A stretch of DNA of 64,000 nt from Cladorrhinum sp. PSN259 (GCA_033725935.1 MU867113.1:1-64000); one strand, 5' to 3'; positions 11,134-23,421 are shown, counted from the first letter of the stretch. Translations and numbers: made by a program. The notes: generated by a model not told the origin, from the sequence alone.

Positions 11134-11802
11134 ACAGTGATCTGCAGTTGTGCACTTATGCTCCCACTAGTTATTGGCGTTGACTCCCGCAGAGCCTTCA
11201 AATCATTGCCGAATTGCTTGATGATACTGTGTTGTCTTGTGTAGGTTGTGAACCCGGGAGGGACCTGCCGCAACTTATCCATCCCAATCGAAAGGATATC
11301 CCCAGATCTCCGGAGCCATCCATTGTCATCTTCCGTTTTTGATTTTGCCTTTGTTTTCTCCCTTCCCACTGCACCATAACATACAGGCTAATCTCCACAT
11401 AAAAAAGAACAAACAAAAAAGCCATCGCGACGCCCGTTCCTTGGCCCTACGAACCCCTTTTTACCCCACCGATTTTTAACGCTTGGCTCTTGGCCAAAGG
11501 AATGCTGAAAATTCCATAAAATCAATCTCGACACACTTCCGTAAAAGAAAGAAAGGAAAGAAAGAAAGAAAGAAAGAAAGAAAGAAGGAAAGAAGGAAAT
11601 CCATCTACAGCATGAGCCCATTGATCAGAACCCAGCCTCTACATACACTCAGGGTGTACGTGACAGATGGATGGAGTGATGTCACAATACACTGAGGGTG
11701 CATGTGACTGATGAAAGGGATGATGTCGCAGACGCGGCAGGGACTGGGATTCGGGCGATCCCAGTCATTGCGTATGTTGATGTGGTACAAAGAATTTCTC
11801 AA
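11134..11802 (-). pseudogene. Decayed partial paralog B of the 40508-41330 Cys-rich gene
   Basis: The 5' end (minus strand) encodes RPNPSPCRVC...SHMHPQC, matching the first exon of the intact gene (RPNPSPCRVC...SQIHPEC). The 3' end (about 11134-11190) encodes VNANN-stop-WEHKCTTADHC, a second copy of the INANGQLEQKCTTADH block seen in remnant A, with TAG where A has CAG. Between them the sequence is interrupted by a GAAA microsatellite and has no continuous frame. This shows at least two ancient copies of the gene lay here in tandem, on the same strand as the surviving copy about 29 kb away. Confidence 0.7.
11545..11600. repeat. (GAAA)n / (AAAG)n microsatellite
   Basis: About 56 bp of GAAA units with a few GGAAA interruptions. 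It lies inside the decayed paralog B. Confidence 0.95.
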
Positions 11803-11936
11803 CAGGTTCCCTGGTCGAATGGGAATTCATATTCGTCTAAGAAACGCTCACTGTTAGCAAATCATACCCACCCTCCCCAGAATAACGGTAGATACTACTC
11901 ACGAGTGTTCGCAAACCCGCAAATGGAGCTAGCTTG

Positions 11937-14313
11937 CTAGCACCTCGATCGCGACCCGGTGTCGGAGTAAATGTAAATGCCGTCCTCAGCTTCAGCTTCC
12001 TGCTCGTAAAAAGGCCGACGAATGTCCCTGCCAAGGGCTGTATGCTCCCTGACGAGATCGTCCCACCTCTTGCGGCAGGTGGAGTTGCCAAAGTGGTAGG
12101 AGCCGCCGTTGGAGATGATGTACTCGCCCACCTTCTTCCAGGGGATCTTGTGCGAGTTTGGGTCCGAGGGGTGCTTGGCGTAGGAGCGGACTGCTTTTTC
12201 GAGGAGGATTACCTGGCGTTTACGTGAGGTTAGCCAAACTTTGGGTTGATGTGGGCAAAGTGAAAACCCATGACGTGTGTTTGGATGGGATGGCGGAGGG
12301 TGGAGTGTGAGTGATGTGTTGTGATTTCGGATAACAGGGGTAACAAATTGGGATTGGGAAGAAGAGTGGTGATAGTAGCAGAACAAAGGCAGAGGGAAGA
12401 AAAAACCCTACATCGAATGCTGTCCACTCAGGCTTACGCACCCGCGCCTCCCGACTCTTCGTCAGTGTTCGATATCTCCCGCGCAACGTTGACTCGGCCT
12501 CGGTGAAACCCCCTTCCAGCCGGATTTGCTTATAAGTCATGCCTCGTTGCTTGCACTCGACGAGGAACTCGTCCTTGACTCTGCGCTCCTCCGCTTCTGG
12601 GTCTGTGTATGGCATAGAACCTGAGGCGGGGCTGAGGATCTCACCATGGTATGATGTAGATGGTTTGAGAGGAGCAGGGCTGAGCAGCGGCAAGGGGCGA
12701 GAGACTGGGGAAAACTGCGACTGGGCCCGGGCATTCTTGTTCTGGTGTCTAAGTAGGGGGGGGGAATTGGTGGAAGTTGGGATGCCGGAGGTCATCTGGG
12801 GCAGGAGGCAGGAGACGGTCTCTTGTTTCTTCACATTATCACCTATCACTCGGTCGCGATGGGACCGGCGGCTTTTCATTTCATGGTCGTTGTTGTCTCC
12901 TCGCTGACTTTGCCGTGGCGCTCGGTCCGGCAATGACTTGCGTGGTTGGTTGTGAGGTTGCCCGAGGGTCCGGGATAAATTCGCGATGGTGTACGTCTCC
13001 GGTGCTGATAGGTGGCCGATATCCATTGCTAGAGGTAGCAAGGAAGTGTCTGATTGTCGGTATAATTGAGAAGGGTGCATATGGGAAGCTTCCCCAGAAG
13101 AGTTGGCTAGAAAGCTGGTGCGAATGGACTCGGAGGATGATGTAGGGGTTGGTGTTGGCCGAAGTCGGAGCAACTTGGGAGAGACAGTTGCCTGTGGTGC
13201 AGGGAAAATACCAGCTGGAACATCCCAGGAGACTGGGGAGGAACTGGGCTGTTCGACTGGTGATGGACCCCCCGAGTCAACAATGCAGGGGAGACTGTCA
13301 GCTCCAAGATGGTTTCCTCGTATTGTCCAGGGGGACTGGGCTGCCGAATCAGAGCCATTCACCATCATGGCTTCCATTATCTCAGAAGCGCCGTTAGACG
13401 AGAAGCTCGCTGATGAATCGTACAAAGGAACAGGAGCATGTTCTGTCATTTGTGCTTGAAGATTCAACTCATCCTCCTCCGGCATTGCTTTGACCATTCC
13501 ATGTGGCGCAAAGTCTAAATTGGCTGGTCTGAAGGGCGTTTGGGCAGAGTTAAAAGTGCTTTCGCCCAATGTGTAGTGCAGATTGTTATTGTAGCCCAAC
13601 ATTTGGTTGTCGGTACCGCGGTACTGGGAAGCGGGCTGGTTTTGCCACAGGTTGCCGTTTTGAGACGATGCAAACGTTGAAGCCTGGTGCGCCGGAAGTC
13701 CTGTGCCTGGTGCATGCTGCCAGTCAAAGTAAGCTGGATCCAAGATGCCGTCCACGGCCCAATTAGATGGGAAGGTCCAAGAAGTGGTTCTTGGGTTGGC
13801 ATGGTTGTGTGAGACATTGTTTGCAGACGTCGACGAGGAGGAAGAAAAAGGGGACGAAGTCATGCTGCCCAACATGGAGTATGGCTCTCTGGTCTTTTTA
13901 ACGACAAACAAAAATACATACATGTCAGTAAATCATGTTTCGTATGTTAGACAAAGGAGAGCTGGCAGCAGAGACATGCTTGAACATACCAGAAGAGACA
14001 TGGAGCCATTACCACCACTGCTCAGGCTGCCGGATACCTCGTTGAATCTTCCATCCACGCAGTTATTATTGCTGAGTCGCTGCTGCAAGCATTGTGAATC
14101 TTCGGGCTTTTCGGGCCCACTCTTGCCGTGTTCGACCATCGGTTGGGACGAGTTGAAAGACACGGTGGGAGGATTCTGCTGTCGGTGTTGTGAGAAGGCC
14201 GAGTCCTGGTCAATTGGTTGTTGGTTTAGAAACGCCCACGCTTGTGAACAAGCCAAGATATCCTCCTCACACCAGAACTTTTCCACTTCTATCATGGGCC
14301 TGGCGAAGCTCAT
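11937..14313 (-). CDS. Myb/SANT-like DNA-binding regulator
   Basis: Three exons on the minus strand give 693 aa: 14313-13990, 13893-12412 and 12212-11937. The introns are 96 nt (GTATGT...CTGAC...AAAAAG) and 199 nt (GTAGGG...GCTAACC...GCCAG), both phase 0. The first 480 or so residues are Ser/Pro/Gln-rich and likely disordered. The C-terminal 190 residues hold two linked helical units: MTYKQIRLEGGFTEAESTLRGRYRTL (split here as MTYKQIRLEGG and TEAESTLRGRYRTL), then RKPEWTAFD joined across intron 2 to VILLEKAVRSYA, IPWKKVGEYI and CRKRWDDLV. This W...AV...W..V..YI...CRKRW pattern is the fungal Myb-like (SANT) fold. The start at MSFARP is chosen because the upstream frame loses coding character. 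A nuclear regulator is inferred; targets cannot be told. Confidence 0.78.
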
Positions 14314-14670
14314 AAGCACTTTCGGTCTCCTCCTGTTATCTAGACCTCTCAATAACTTGTAGTGCCCAGATCCCCGCACGCCAGCTGTCTTGTTTCTGCT
14401 TGGCTGCCACCCCCTCTCTTGCTTCCCTTCACCGCTGCTTCTATTCACTCTGCTGCCAGTCAGGTCGAGATGGATAGGTCGCATGCTCAGTGAGCCCCGC
14501 ATGAATAAGTGACTCTATAGAAGCGCTGCGACGCCTGATCTGTGCGGGAGGAGTTCGTCGGGCTTGAGGAAACCGGCGGTCAAGGCGGGTAGGTTCTGGT
14601 TCTTATGCAGGTGTTGTGTAGGTTCCCGTTGGGAACTGGGAAGTGTTGCAGAAAAAAAAAGGTAGGTTCA

Positions 14671-15360
14671 AGGTTGTCTTCCACCGAATACAGTATTTAA
14701 GCTTAATTGAGCAAAGAAATAAGGATTATGTGTACATCAGACGAAAAAAGCCGAGTTGGTGATGTAAGCTGCTATAAGAAACGTCTTGAATAAAGTTTGA
14801 AGAGTTTTTCTTCGGAGGCCTGGTGAATGGAAAGGTTGGGTGCAGTAGAGAAGAGAAAAGGGAGTCTCCAGGTTGTCTTGCACAGAATAGAGTCTGTTAT
14901 TTAAGGCTCAATTGAGCAATGAAATAATGACTTATATGCACGTCAGACTACAAGAAAATTGTTATGGTGGTGTCAGCTGCTATTGAGAAAATTAATGGAA
15001 AAGTTGAAAGGTTTTTTTTGGGAGGTCCGGGGAAGGTAAAAGGTCGCAGCGAGCGTAGTGGTATTTTCCAGGAAAGTTCCGTTGCGTAGAGTATTGAAGG
15101 GTCTGTTGTGGAAGAAATGACGAGTATTGTGTATTATCAGACGGGACGAAAGATTCGAAGTGCTGTCTTTTGTTCCGGGTAAGAATTGCTAGAATCAATG
15201 TTGAGAATCTTGTCTTAAGGGATCAATGTATTGTAGAGAATATTATCACTAGGAATAAAAGAGAGAAAAATGGTAGCCTCAAGAGGATGTTTCGTTACAG
15301 AGTCAATTGGCAAAGAAAATAGCAACTATTGTCCACATTGGATCAGACGAAAAAAGAGGT
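14671..15360. repeat. Four diverged ~200-bp tandem units upstream of the Myb-like gene
   Basis: The same ordered words recur about every 200 bp: AGGTTGTCTT / TTTAAGCTTAATTGAGCAA / ATCAGACGAAAAAA / GTAAGCTGCTAT. They start near 14671, 14870, 15070 and 15284, with the later two more diverged (for example GTTCCGTTGCGTAGAG and GTTTCGTTACAGAGTCAATTGG). No ORF spans them. The unit length is near a nucleosome repeat. Confidence 0.65.
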
Positions 15361-17626
15361 CTCTTGCAGTATCAATCGTGACCGAACGGGTGGAGCACGT
15401 GTGTGCATGGGGATGGGATCAAACTTGGAAGATTCTCGTTTTGCCTCACTCAGCCCTGCTTCTCATTTACTTGAGTATGAAAGGGGTTGTTGTGATGGTT
15501 GACAATACCGAGAGCCTTGCTCAAACCGGAAGTCTCACTGCCAAAACTGGAAGATCATTAGCCTCTTCCTCCCGACCCGGGGCACCGGAATCTGTCTTCC
15601 ATACCTCTCTACTTGACATCGGTGGGCATGTTATCAGACTCCGTCGGGCCGGACGGTAAATCCTTGTCGAATACCGCAGTTGTGCTGAGGAGAAAATATC
15701 GTCAAAGCTGAGTACTCATATCAGCTGATGATTGTAATATGATATTTCCTGGCTCTCTGGTACAGTGGCAAGGGCGGTAATCTCGAGAATGCCTGAAATT
15801 GAAAGGGTCAAATCAGGCCTACAGTGGGTGGCAAGCAAAAAAAAAAAAAAAAAAAAGGAGAACGGTCTGGGCACCATTTCAGGGGGTCAAAACGGCTAGC
15901 CACGCTCTCAGCAGAACATGTTTTGGCCTGAGCCATAAACTGTTACAGCATGGATAGCCAATTGTTTGTCTCCAAATGTGAGTTCTCAGACTGACAACCC
16001 TATCAGCTACAAACAGTACAGCACCCGGAAGCACACGGACGTGGGCCGTCTCTATCTCCCGCTCCGAATACCCAGAATAAGTCCCTGGTAGCTCGGGTAT
16101 CTAGATCTGGATTGTAGATCGAGCCAGGATGGGCGAGGTCGCAGATGATGGTTGCAGTGCGAAACCAAAAATGGATTTCATGGGTGGCAATCCCTTCCCC
16201 CAACAAGATGCAGCTTGGAAAAATCTCCTGAATGTGGTGGATTAAGATCCATGGACGAAGAAAAAAAATGCAGGGTACGGGGGTGTGAGGGCTTGCATGA
16301 TGCAGATGTCAAGTCCATGGCAAGCAAACGCCAAGGGCAGCTAACTAATGCTGCGTGTGAATCCACCTTAGGAGCTGGCGAGGGCGGGCGGCAAACAAGA
16401 GAGCTGTCATATTTTGAGCCTCTTTTTCGATTATCCAAGTTGTAAAATAATCATTGACATCCGTGCCGATTTTGTTATCGAGTCAGAAGTTCAGCGTCGG
16501 TGTCACGGTGATCCAAAGATTGAAATCGGTGCTTCTTTCCTCTTCAGGAAAGAGTCACATACCGGGCCACCGGTAGTCATCCGTTGCACTGCATCAACCT
16601 TGCAATGGGTCTGCCTGCAAGTCCCGCTGCTAACACGGGTGAATTGACATTTGCATCAAGGAAGCGGCAATGTGTAAGTCACGGATCTTAGGAGCGTGTG
16701 GGGGTCGCACACACCACAGGCTTGACGCGTCTAGCCGTCGGGTGGCCGAGGGAGACAGGCTGAAGGCTGATACCTACCTTCTCCTGAGAAACGCACTGAT
16801 TGAGTGGGTCGTAACCAAAAAACGTTCATCCCGCGCGGTGCCGTCATTCGCAAGCCACGGTCGACCAGGGGGATTTCCGCGGAAGGAGCGGCTCCTTGTT
16901 CCAAATGTTTTTGACTTGTCTGTTTTGATCTCGTCGTCCATTGATGATAAACACTTGTTTTGCCCAGAAGGGGACTCGAGAGAAGATTGCGACGGGACGC
17001 CATGGTATTATGGGAAATGGAGAAAGAGACAGGTCAGCAAACGCCAGGGTTTTTGTTTGACAATGCCCGATGGAGTTGGATATTTTGGATTGAGGAAAAG
17101 AAGAGAAACCAGCAGCCTGCAAATTGATGCAATTGGGCACCGGTGAATGAAAAGTGAGTGATATCAGGTGCTCTTTCCGCATGATACTGACATCCCCGCA
17201 CTGGCAGTGGCGTGTCGCAACGTGGAATAGATGACGTGCATTGCACCGCTTCCAAGTTCGTAAGGAAGGGACAACCTCTGTGGTGGGAGTAGGTAGATCA
17301 GACTGCCCGAGCAAGTGGCAGCAAACGGCGCCGACCAGGCCTAGAGGGTTCCCGCAGTCAACCCAAGCTGCCTGTCTGTGTCGGCGGTTCCTCCCATCTG
17401 AAATTACCAAGATGGGGCGGGGAGAGCCATGAAGTCAGAATCGTGCCATGTTTTTCCCGGGAGAGTACTTCTTGAACTCATCTCATGATTCTCATCCACT
17501 TCTTGGGGGTTATGATGAAACATTTCAGGACTGGAATTAAATGGAAATTAACGAAAGGTCTATTGGTTCCCAATATGAAACAGGCGCAAATCATCTGAAA
17601 ACAGTCAAGGTCGAGGGAATAACCCC
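15361..17626. other. Intergenic, no convincing gene
   Basis: Contains a 22-nt A run (15837-15858). Open frames at 15270-15659 (plus), 16670-17146 (plus) and 16844-17410 (minus) overlap each other, have no recognisable domain and no splice support, and are treated as chance. Confidence 0.4.
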
Positions 17627-18746
17627 TCACAAGGCCGCCTTCCCTTCCGACCTCGTCAATCCCAACTGCTGATCCAACACGCTACCAACTACCTCCTCCA
17701 TCCCCTTCCAAGTGATATTCAGCTCCTTTTCCGGGCGGCTCGTATCGGCTGTGAGCGGGACAGCATAAGGACCCTCAAGCTTGACATCGATCTCCGGATA
17801 CTTTTCCTTCACAAACTTCACAACCTCATCATAACTTGTGGGTCTTCCAACAGCAAGATATTCCGTCACCAACTCCTTCTCGTCCAATGTCACCTCAAGG
17901 CTCTTCAACACAACATAGCTGACGTCTCTCACATCCACCATGCTCGCCGGAACAACAGGCTTGCCACCAGGAGGATTAGTCAGCGTCTGCATCAGGTAGG
18001 CATTGATTCCGTTTGGCGGGCTCGCATCCCGTTGTGTCAGGTCCCTCCCAAGAACATAGGTTGGGTGGACAGTGACAAGAGAAAAACGAGGCTTGTGGGT
18101 GGTCATCCAATCTATGGTGGCTCGGTGGGCGAGAATCTTGGACGCTGAGTACTTGGCCCCGTACCCTGCACGTCCTGGCGGAAACTCCATGTCCTCATCG
18201 ACGGGGAAGGAGTGGTTGGTCCCGGCTGTTCCGTTTGTCAGTTCATATCCATCCATTTCCCGTGCTCCGTTTGGGTATGTAGGTATACGTACTTTTGACC
18301 TCCAAGCCTGGAGTACTCGAGGAGCCCGGAGTACTCGAGGAGCCTAAGGGCATCAATGCCAAGATAGAGGAGACTATCACCACTCTCTTGACGGAAGGTG
18401 TGGCGGAGGCAGCCTTCAGAATTGCTTCCGTGCCTTTAACGGCGGGATGAAGGTACTCGGTCTTGAAATCATCTACTTTTCCTGGCATGGGCGATGCGAT
18501 GTGAAGGATGTAGTCCACGTCGTTGGTGGCGAGGGCTCCACGTAGAGCTTCATCATTCTCGATGTTGGGGATCACAACAAAATCCAGCTGAGTGACATAC
18601 TCTGGGAATCGAGCCCGGATCTCTTCTGTCTGGGTCTCGCGGCGGACGCTGAGGCGGAGATGATGGCCAGCTTTTAGCGCATCGAGGATGACGCGGGAGC
18701 CGATGAATCCCGTGCCGCCAGTAACAAAAATGTGTGAAGGCGCCAT
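17627..18746 (-). CDS. NAD(P)-dependent epimerase/reductase, GRE2/dihydroflavonol-reductase type
   Basis: The N-terminus has the Rossmann motif VTGGTGFIGS and the later part has the catalytic YSASK (Tyr-x3-Lys), so this is an extended short-chain dehydrogenase. The two halves are in different frames. A 70-nt intron with a weak donor (18334 GTACTC) and acceptor CGGAG (ending 18265) restores one frame: exons 18746-18335 and 18264-17627, 349 aa, reading LGSSS then TREMDGYEL, which matches how relatives continue after LMPL as I remember them. Without splicing the protein would stop near 18243. An 18-bp tandem duplication (18309-18344) copies the donor, so a 52-nt version of the intron is equally in frame. 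Substrate unknown; relatives reduce carbonyls such as methylglyoxal or flavonoid-like ketones. Family secure, junction less so. Confidence 0.75.
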
Positions 18747-19491
18747 GTTATACAAGTTAGGTCTGTTTAGGATTTTTAAACGTTGTGCAACAAAGACGTG
18801 CGCAATGTTGGAGACTTTTGCGATGAATCATGTCACAACTGATGCCGGAATACATGTCCTTTATACATGTATGCTGTCACAGAAAATCATACTTTTGCTC
18901 AATGGTAAATCATTTCAAATCATTCTGACATCTTTTAATGATCACCTCGGTGATATGAAACGCGCTCTCTGATTATTAAGATCATGTCCCTCTTCGCTTC
19001 TGTAATTACTGCTATTGGAGACAGAGGTATTTTGATCAGTAATCCAAGTGACATTTGGAAATATTGCTGTATATGTAGATTACTCATCGCTTCCTTGGCC
19101 TCGGCATTGAACGCCATTTATTCCCCTGGGCCTGTTTCTGGCTGCGCCAAGATGAGAGTTCTAAAATGGGAAACATACCCTTTGGCCACAGTCCTTTGTT
19201 GATGAGTGATCAAGAATCGGGCCCTCAACGCTTGGGGGCACGATTCAACAATTGAACTTGAGCTATGAGTTCAATGCGAATTCCCAACAATGCATGGGTA
19301 GATGTTGCATTCGTGGTTCAACAGATTTGGCAATGCTGGCTGGTATTTAGCATTTAAAATCGCGAGGTGAAGTCCACCAAACTTGAACAAGCACTTCCCA
19401 TTTTTCCGTTGATCTCACCGACCGTGACACTATACACATAGACTTGTACACATATTTCTTTTCAACCACATCTCTAACACATCTTCCCAAA
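18747..19491. other. Divergent intergenic region
   Basis: Shared upstream region of the minus-strand reductase and the plus-strand tautomerase-like gene. AT-rich; no ORF or element recognised. Confidence 0.4.
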
Positions 19492-20019
19492 ATGCCCCTC
19501 TGGCTAATCTACCACCCCTCCCAATCCTCATTCACCACCCAAGAATCCAAACAATCGCTAGCAGAAGACATCACATCCATCTACACATCCGCCGGCCTCC
19601 CCGCCTTTTATGTCTCAGTCAACTTCATCCCTCTTTCTAACGAAAATATCTTTGTGGGAGGCAAGAACCCCGAAAACACATTCATCAGGATCACGGTTGA
19701 CCACATTGCCGTTCACTTTCGCGACAATGAGGCGAGGGAGAAGAGGGTCCTAGCTGCGGTCGACAAGGTGCTGAAGAAGCACGTCTGCGACAAAGGGTAC
19801 GAGTGGGAGTACCATATTGATGAGACGCCTAGGAGTATGTGGAAGATTGGCGGGATTGAGCCGCCTCCTTGTGAGTATTTTGCATCAATTTGGCGTAGGT
19901 AGGATAGGAGCTAATGATGAGGGACAATAGTTCAGAGTGAGGCGGAGAGGAAGTGGTTTGAACTGGGAAGGGCTGTCGAGTGGAAGTCGGAGGAAGAGGG
20001 GAATGAGAAGAATGCTTGA
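19492..20019 (+). CDS. Tautomerase-like protein (putative oxalocrotonate tautomerase family)
   Basis: Exons 19492-19870 and 19931-20019 flank a 60-nt phase-1 intron (GTGAGT...CAATAG) and give 155 aa. The start is set at MPLWLIYHP because the tautomerase superfamily uses Pro immediately after Met as the catalytic base; an in-frame ATG 48 nt upstream would bury it. The stretch from LAEDITSIYTSAGLP through FVGGKNPE to the C-terminal SEAERKWFELGRAVEW, which only appears after splicing, fits the fungal family of cis-CaaD-like tautomerases. The physiological substrate is unknown. The protein has no signal peptide and should be cytosolic. Confidence 0.8.
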
Positions 20020-20953
20020 ACAGATAGAGTGACTTGTGGGAGGATGGAAGGTCAATATGTAGATGATTGCAATACTTGCATCATGGCCGGTTCGACTGAA
20101 ATCATACACCTATCTTCACTGTAGTATCATGATGCCAATCAATTTTGTGCAATATAATTGAGTGATGGAAAAGACAAAAAGCTCACCTGCCCCGGACATT
20201 AGGCTACGGAACCCCCTATAGGGTTTTGCTCGGCGGGACCCGAAGACACACGCGCTCGGAAGCTCCTCCACCAATACGAGGATTGGAGGAGATCCGTGGG
20301 CCGGAATGAGATGCCCGAGTAGGGAGCCGAACGCTCAACCCCCCCGTCTCGGACAAATACATGGATGACCCAAATATGCAGTCCAACGATATTTGAGTGT
20401 CTGATGCTGGAATGGTCGCTGGGCCTTGTAAAAAGTGGCCGGGAAGATCCGTGAAGTGGGGCCGGTTTGGAAGGTTGGTGCACGGTGCACTGTACGGAAA
20501 GTGGGGTCACACACGGGGACGGAAACGGAGGTCCACTTAACAACAAAGATCTGGTGGTAAACATCGCATGCTTTAAGCTGTGGAAAATAAATGCCACTTG
20601 TTATAGATTTCTAGAATTAGCACTGTTTGTTCCGTCGAACTTGGGCTGAACGTAACATTGGTACCCCTCGTCGCCCGACTTTCTCAGGTTATGATGATCC
20701 GAACCACCACGCACCAAATCAAACATACTGTGAGTTAAAACAAATCTTGTGAAATTATTGTCTAAATTAATGGCAGTGAATGTACCTTGAGCAACTAAGT
20801 AACATGCACACCGCAGCGGAAATGAATCCGAGAAACGAAGTCTACACCCATACCGTGACACACATCAACCTGCATCCCCATCACCGACACATGCACAGAA
20901 CCCGAACCGCCATACCGCAATCCCCCTTCACTCTATCCACACAACCAGTTTAC
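20020..20953. other. Intergenic between convergent genes
   Basis: No gene recognised; small overlapping open frames only. A GC-rich stretch lies at 20200-20540. Confidence 0.4.
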
Positions 20954-21760
20954 TCAGGAGGAAGTCTTGAGGCCACAAGCCTTGGCACAGCTGTCGACCT
21001 GAACGACGAAAGCCTCAGGGATGATTCCGCGTAGCTGGTCGAGCTGGCTCGGTCCCAAGAAAGTAGGGTTGCCCAGGGAAGGAGTGAGCACGTCGTCAGG
21101 CATAGACGAGAAAAATGTCTGAGCAATCTGGAAGCGGCCCTCATCGTTGCTGTCAAAAGCGGCAGCAAAGACGGCCTGCTCGCAGGTCGGGTTGAACTGC
21201 CAGTGGATGTGACCCTGAGGGAACAACATGCCGGTGTAGTTGGTGAGCGTCATGGCAACCTGGGGAATGTTTCCGGCGAACGGGCCGTCCTCCTCGATAA
21301 GGAAGGCTCCAATCAGGGTGCCTTGGACGACGGTGAGGAACTCGTTGCCGCGGGGATGCATGTGAGGGACGTTGAGGCCGCAGGGACCTACGAAGCCAAT
21401 GGCCGCTGCTACGTGGGTGCCGATCAGACCCGGGATGGAATCGACGCTGCCCACGATGACGCTGCCGTCCTGGGGGAGTGTTCCCGGGTTGTTGACGAAC
21501 TGGAAGGAGACGTTATTGGCGCTGCCGCCGTTGTTCGGGGGGAACAGAACCTGCTCCTTGTCCTTATATGAGGCGGCGAGGAGCAGCTCAGTCTGCAGAT
21601 TCTTAATCTGAGCAGGCGTGAGAGGCGTAAATGTGGGAGCGCCGGCCGCCGCGGTTGACGTGGCAGAGACAGCCTTTGTGGAAGTGCTCGCCAAGGGAGA
21701 GGCCATTGAGGTGGCAGCGAGAATGGCCATAAAGGCACCCGAGAGAAGGCCCTGCATCAT
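20954..21760 (-). CDS. Secreted spherulin-1A/germin-like cupin
   Basis: This single-exon gene encodes 268 aa with a signal peptide (LLSGAFMAILAATSMASP) and then a Ser/Thr/Ala-rich linker. Both cupin motifs are present: PHMHPRGNEFLTVVQG (three-His-plus-Glu metal ligands, G-x5-HxH-x4-E-x6-G type) and FPQGHIHWQFN (P-x-G-x-x-H-x3-N). Two conserved Cys lie near the C-terminus (SCAKACG). Fungal members, named after the slime mould encystment protein spherulin, are extracellular and often raised in stress or plant contact; an oxalate-oxidase-like activity has been proposed for germins but cannot be assumed here. Two adjacent Met codons (21760 and 21757) can serve as start. Confidence 0.88.
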   Translation of the reverse strand: MMQGLLSGAFMAILAATSMASPLASTSTKAVSATSTAAAGAPTFTPLTPAQIKNLQTELLLAASYKDKEQVLFPPNNGGSANNVSFQFVNNPGTLPQDGSVIVGSVDSIPGLIGTHVAAAIGFVGPCGLNVPHMHPRGNEFLTVVQGTLIGAFLIEEDGPFAGNIPQVAMTLTNYTGMLFPQGHIHWQFNPTCEQAVFAAAFDSNDEGRFQIAQTFFSSMPDDVLTPSLGNPTFLGPSQLDQLRGIIPEAFVVQVDSCAKACGLKTSS

Positions 21761-23421
21761 GTTGTTTTGGGGGTTTATTGTTTGGAGTGTTTGTGAATGG
21801 GTAGATTGGATCTGAATCTTTGTCTGTGATGAGGAGGCAAGTTTGAATCTGAACTTGTGTCCATGACCGGCTTCTTATACTTGAAGATTTCACAAACCCC
21901 CAGGCTATGATCTCGCATCAGGACCTATGCCCAGCACTTAGACGAGACATGCAGGATGACGTCGCTTGGCGAATCGACATATCACACAGTAGCTGACTGC
22001 TCTTAGTAATTGCAAGCACAATTGACCGAAATTCGTGTTACGTGAGGCAACCGCAGGGGTCAGCTGGTTGCTGAATACGCAACACAGGTAGGTTGAAGAA
22101 CACTCAACGGTGGTCAGCTCTACACAGGGCGACACCAATGGTCGCGGCGTGACTGACTTCACATGGTTGGGTGGGTATATACAATTTTAACCAGACAGCT
22201 TCGCAATACAGTCCCCAAAGTTAAAGACATTGACAACAACAAACATAGGCTGCGTAGATGTATCTGGTGCTCGATTGGCTGATTGAACTGGTTCCAAGAA
22301 TTTCAGAGCTGAGTAAGGGAGGTACATTAAATCTGTTTTACTCGCACTAAATCCTTCTCTGATCCCTTCCATTGAGTCTGAGGTGACTGGATACCAAAAT
22401 GCAATGAAAAGCATGAAGGATAGACTGGGGCCCCAGATCAGGTGTTAGATTCCATGTGTGGAGATTGAACCTGAAGTGACCTAGCCCTCGCCGCCGGAAG
22501 GGTCGGGAGAGGGAAATTCTTACATATCACCTGCCATACTACATTTATGAAATAGGTAGTGATTCCGATTCACCCTAGGAGTAGGATCAAAAGACTACTA
22601 CGCGATTAAATATAGCTTTCAGTTGCTTCCCAATCCCTAGGTAGGTATGCTCACGCGGCCCGATTTCCCCTTGTCACACAACCTGGTGATCTGAACCCAG
22701 GTCAAACTTCCATAATGGGAGATAAACAACACAAAAGATAGAACGTCTAATCCTACACGCAGCCTGGAGAGCCGCTCTGGTCTAAAATATGATATTTATT
22801 CATCGTTCTTGGCAACTTGCAATCCTCAAACCATAGCCTTAGGGGGGAAACCTTCAATCTAGAACCAATCAAATTGACTAAGGGGTAAGTAATAAGGAAT
22901 GATAATCTCGTGATAGACTTAAACGATCAAAAAAATACAAAAAGAAAACACGTGCAGGCTCAGCACAAGACTCACCGAAGATAGCGAGATGCACCGAAAA
23001 AAGTCCCAATAAGCGAAGCAGTTGCCGAAGTTTCTCAGCGTTCGGCAACTGCGGTCAGCACCTACAGTAGCGCACTGCCACAGAGAGCCAAGGACGGAGT
23101 TTATCGGTCTTTTCGGACATTTACTAAGCGATGAAGAGCGCAGGAAGCTGACGTGGGGGGCTTGCCAAGTATATAAAGTCTAATCAGCACATATATCTAG
23201 CACGAATCACAGACTATAAAAAAAGAACTTCATATTATTAAAGGAAAAACAATTTTTTTTAAAAATAGGTATGATCATTATTTTACTTGGAATTACTTAC
23301 CTCTTTACCTTATCGAAACGGCCGTCATCACAACAGAGAAGCAGACACACACGATTGAGAAAAAAAGAAGAAGAAAAAGAAGCTTGAAGTAAAAAGACTC
23401 TTACCAGAGATACTACTTCTT
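21761..23421. other. Intergenic, AT-rich in its distal half
   Basis: Cupin promoter side at 21761-21900. From about 22540 to 23280 the sequence becomes AT-rich with no coding frame. No known repeat was recognised. Confidence 0.4.

Noticed and set aside
15270..15659. 129-aa plus-strand open frame
   Set aside because: It overlaps the last tandem-repeat unit, has no domain, and its composition looks random.
16670..17410. Overlapping 158-aa plus and 188-aa minus frames
   Set aside because: They overlap on opposite strands, neither has a recognisable motif, and no splice signals extend them.
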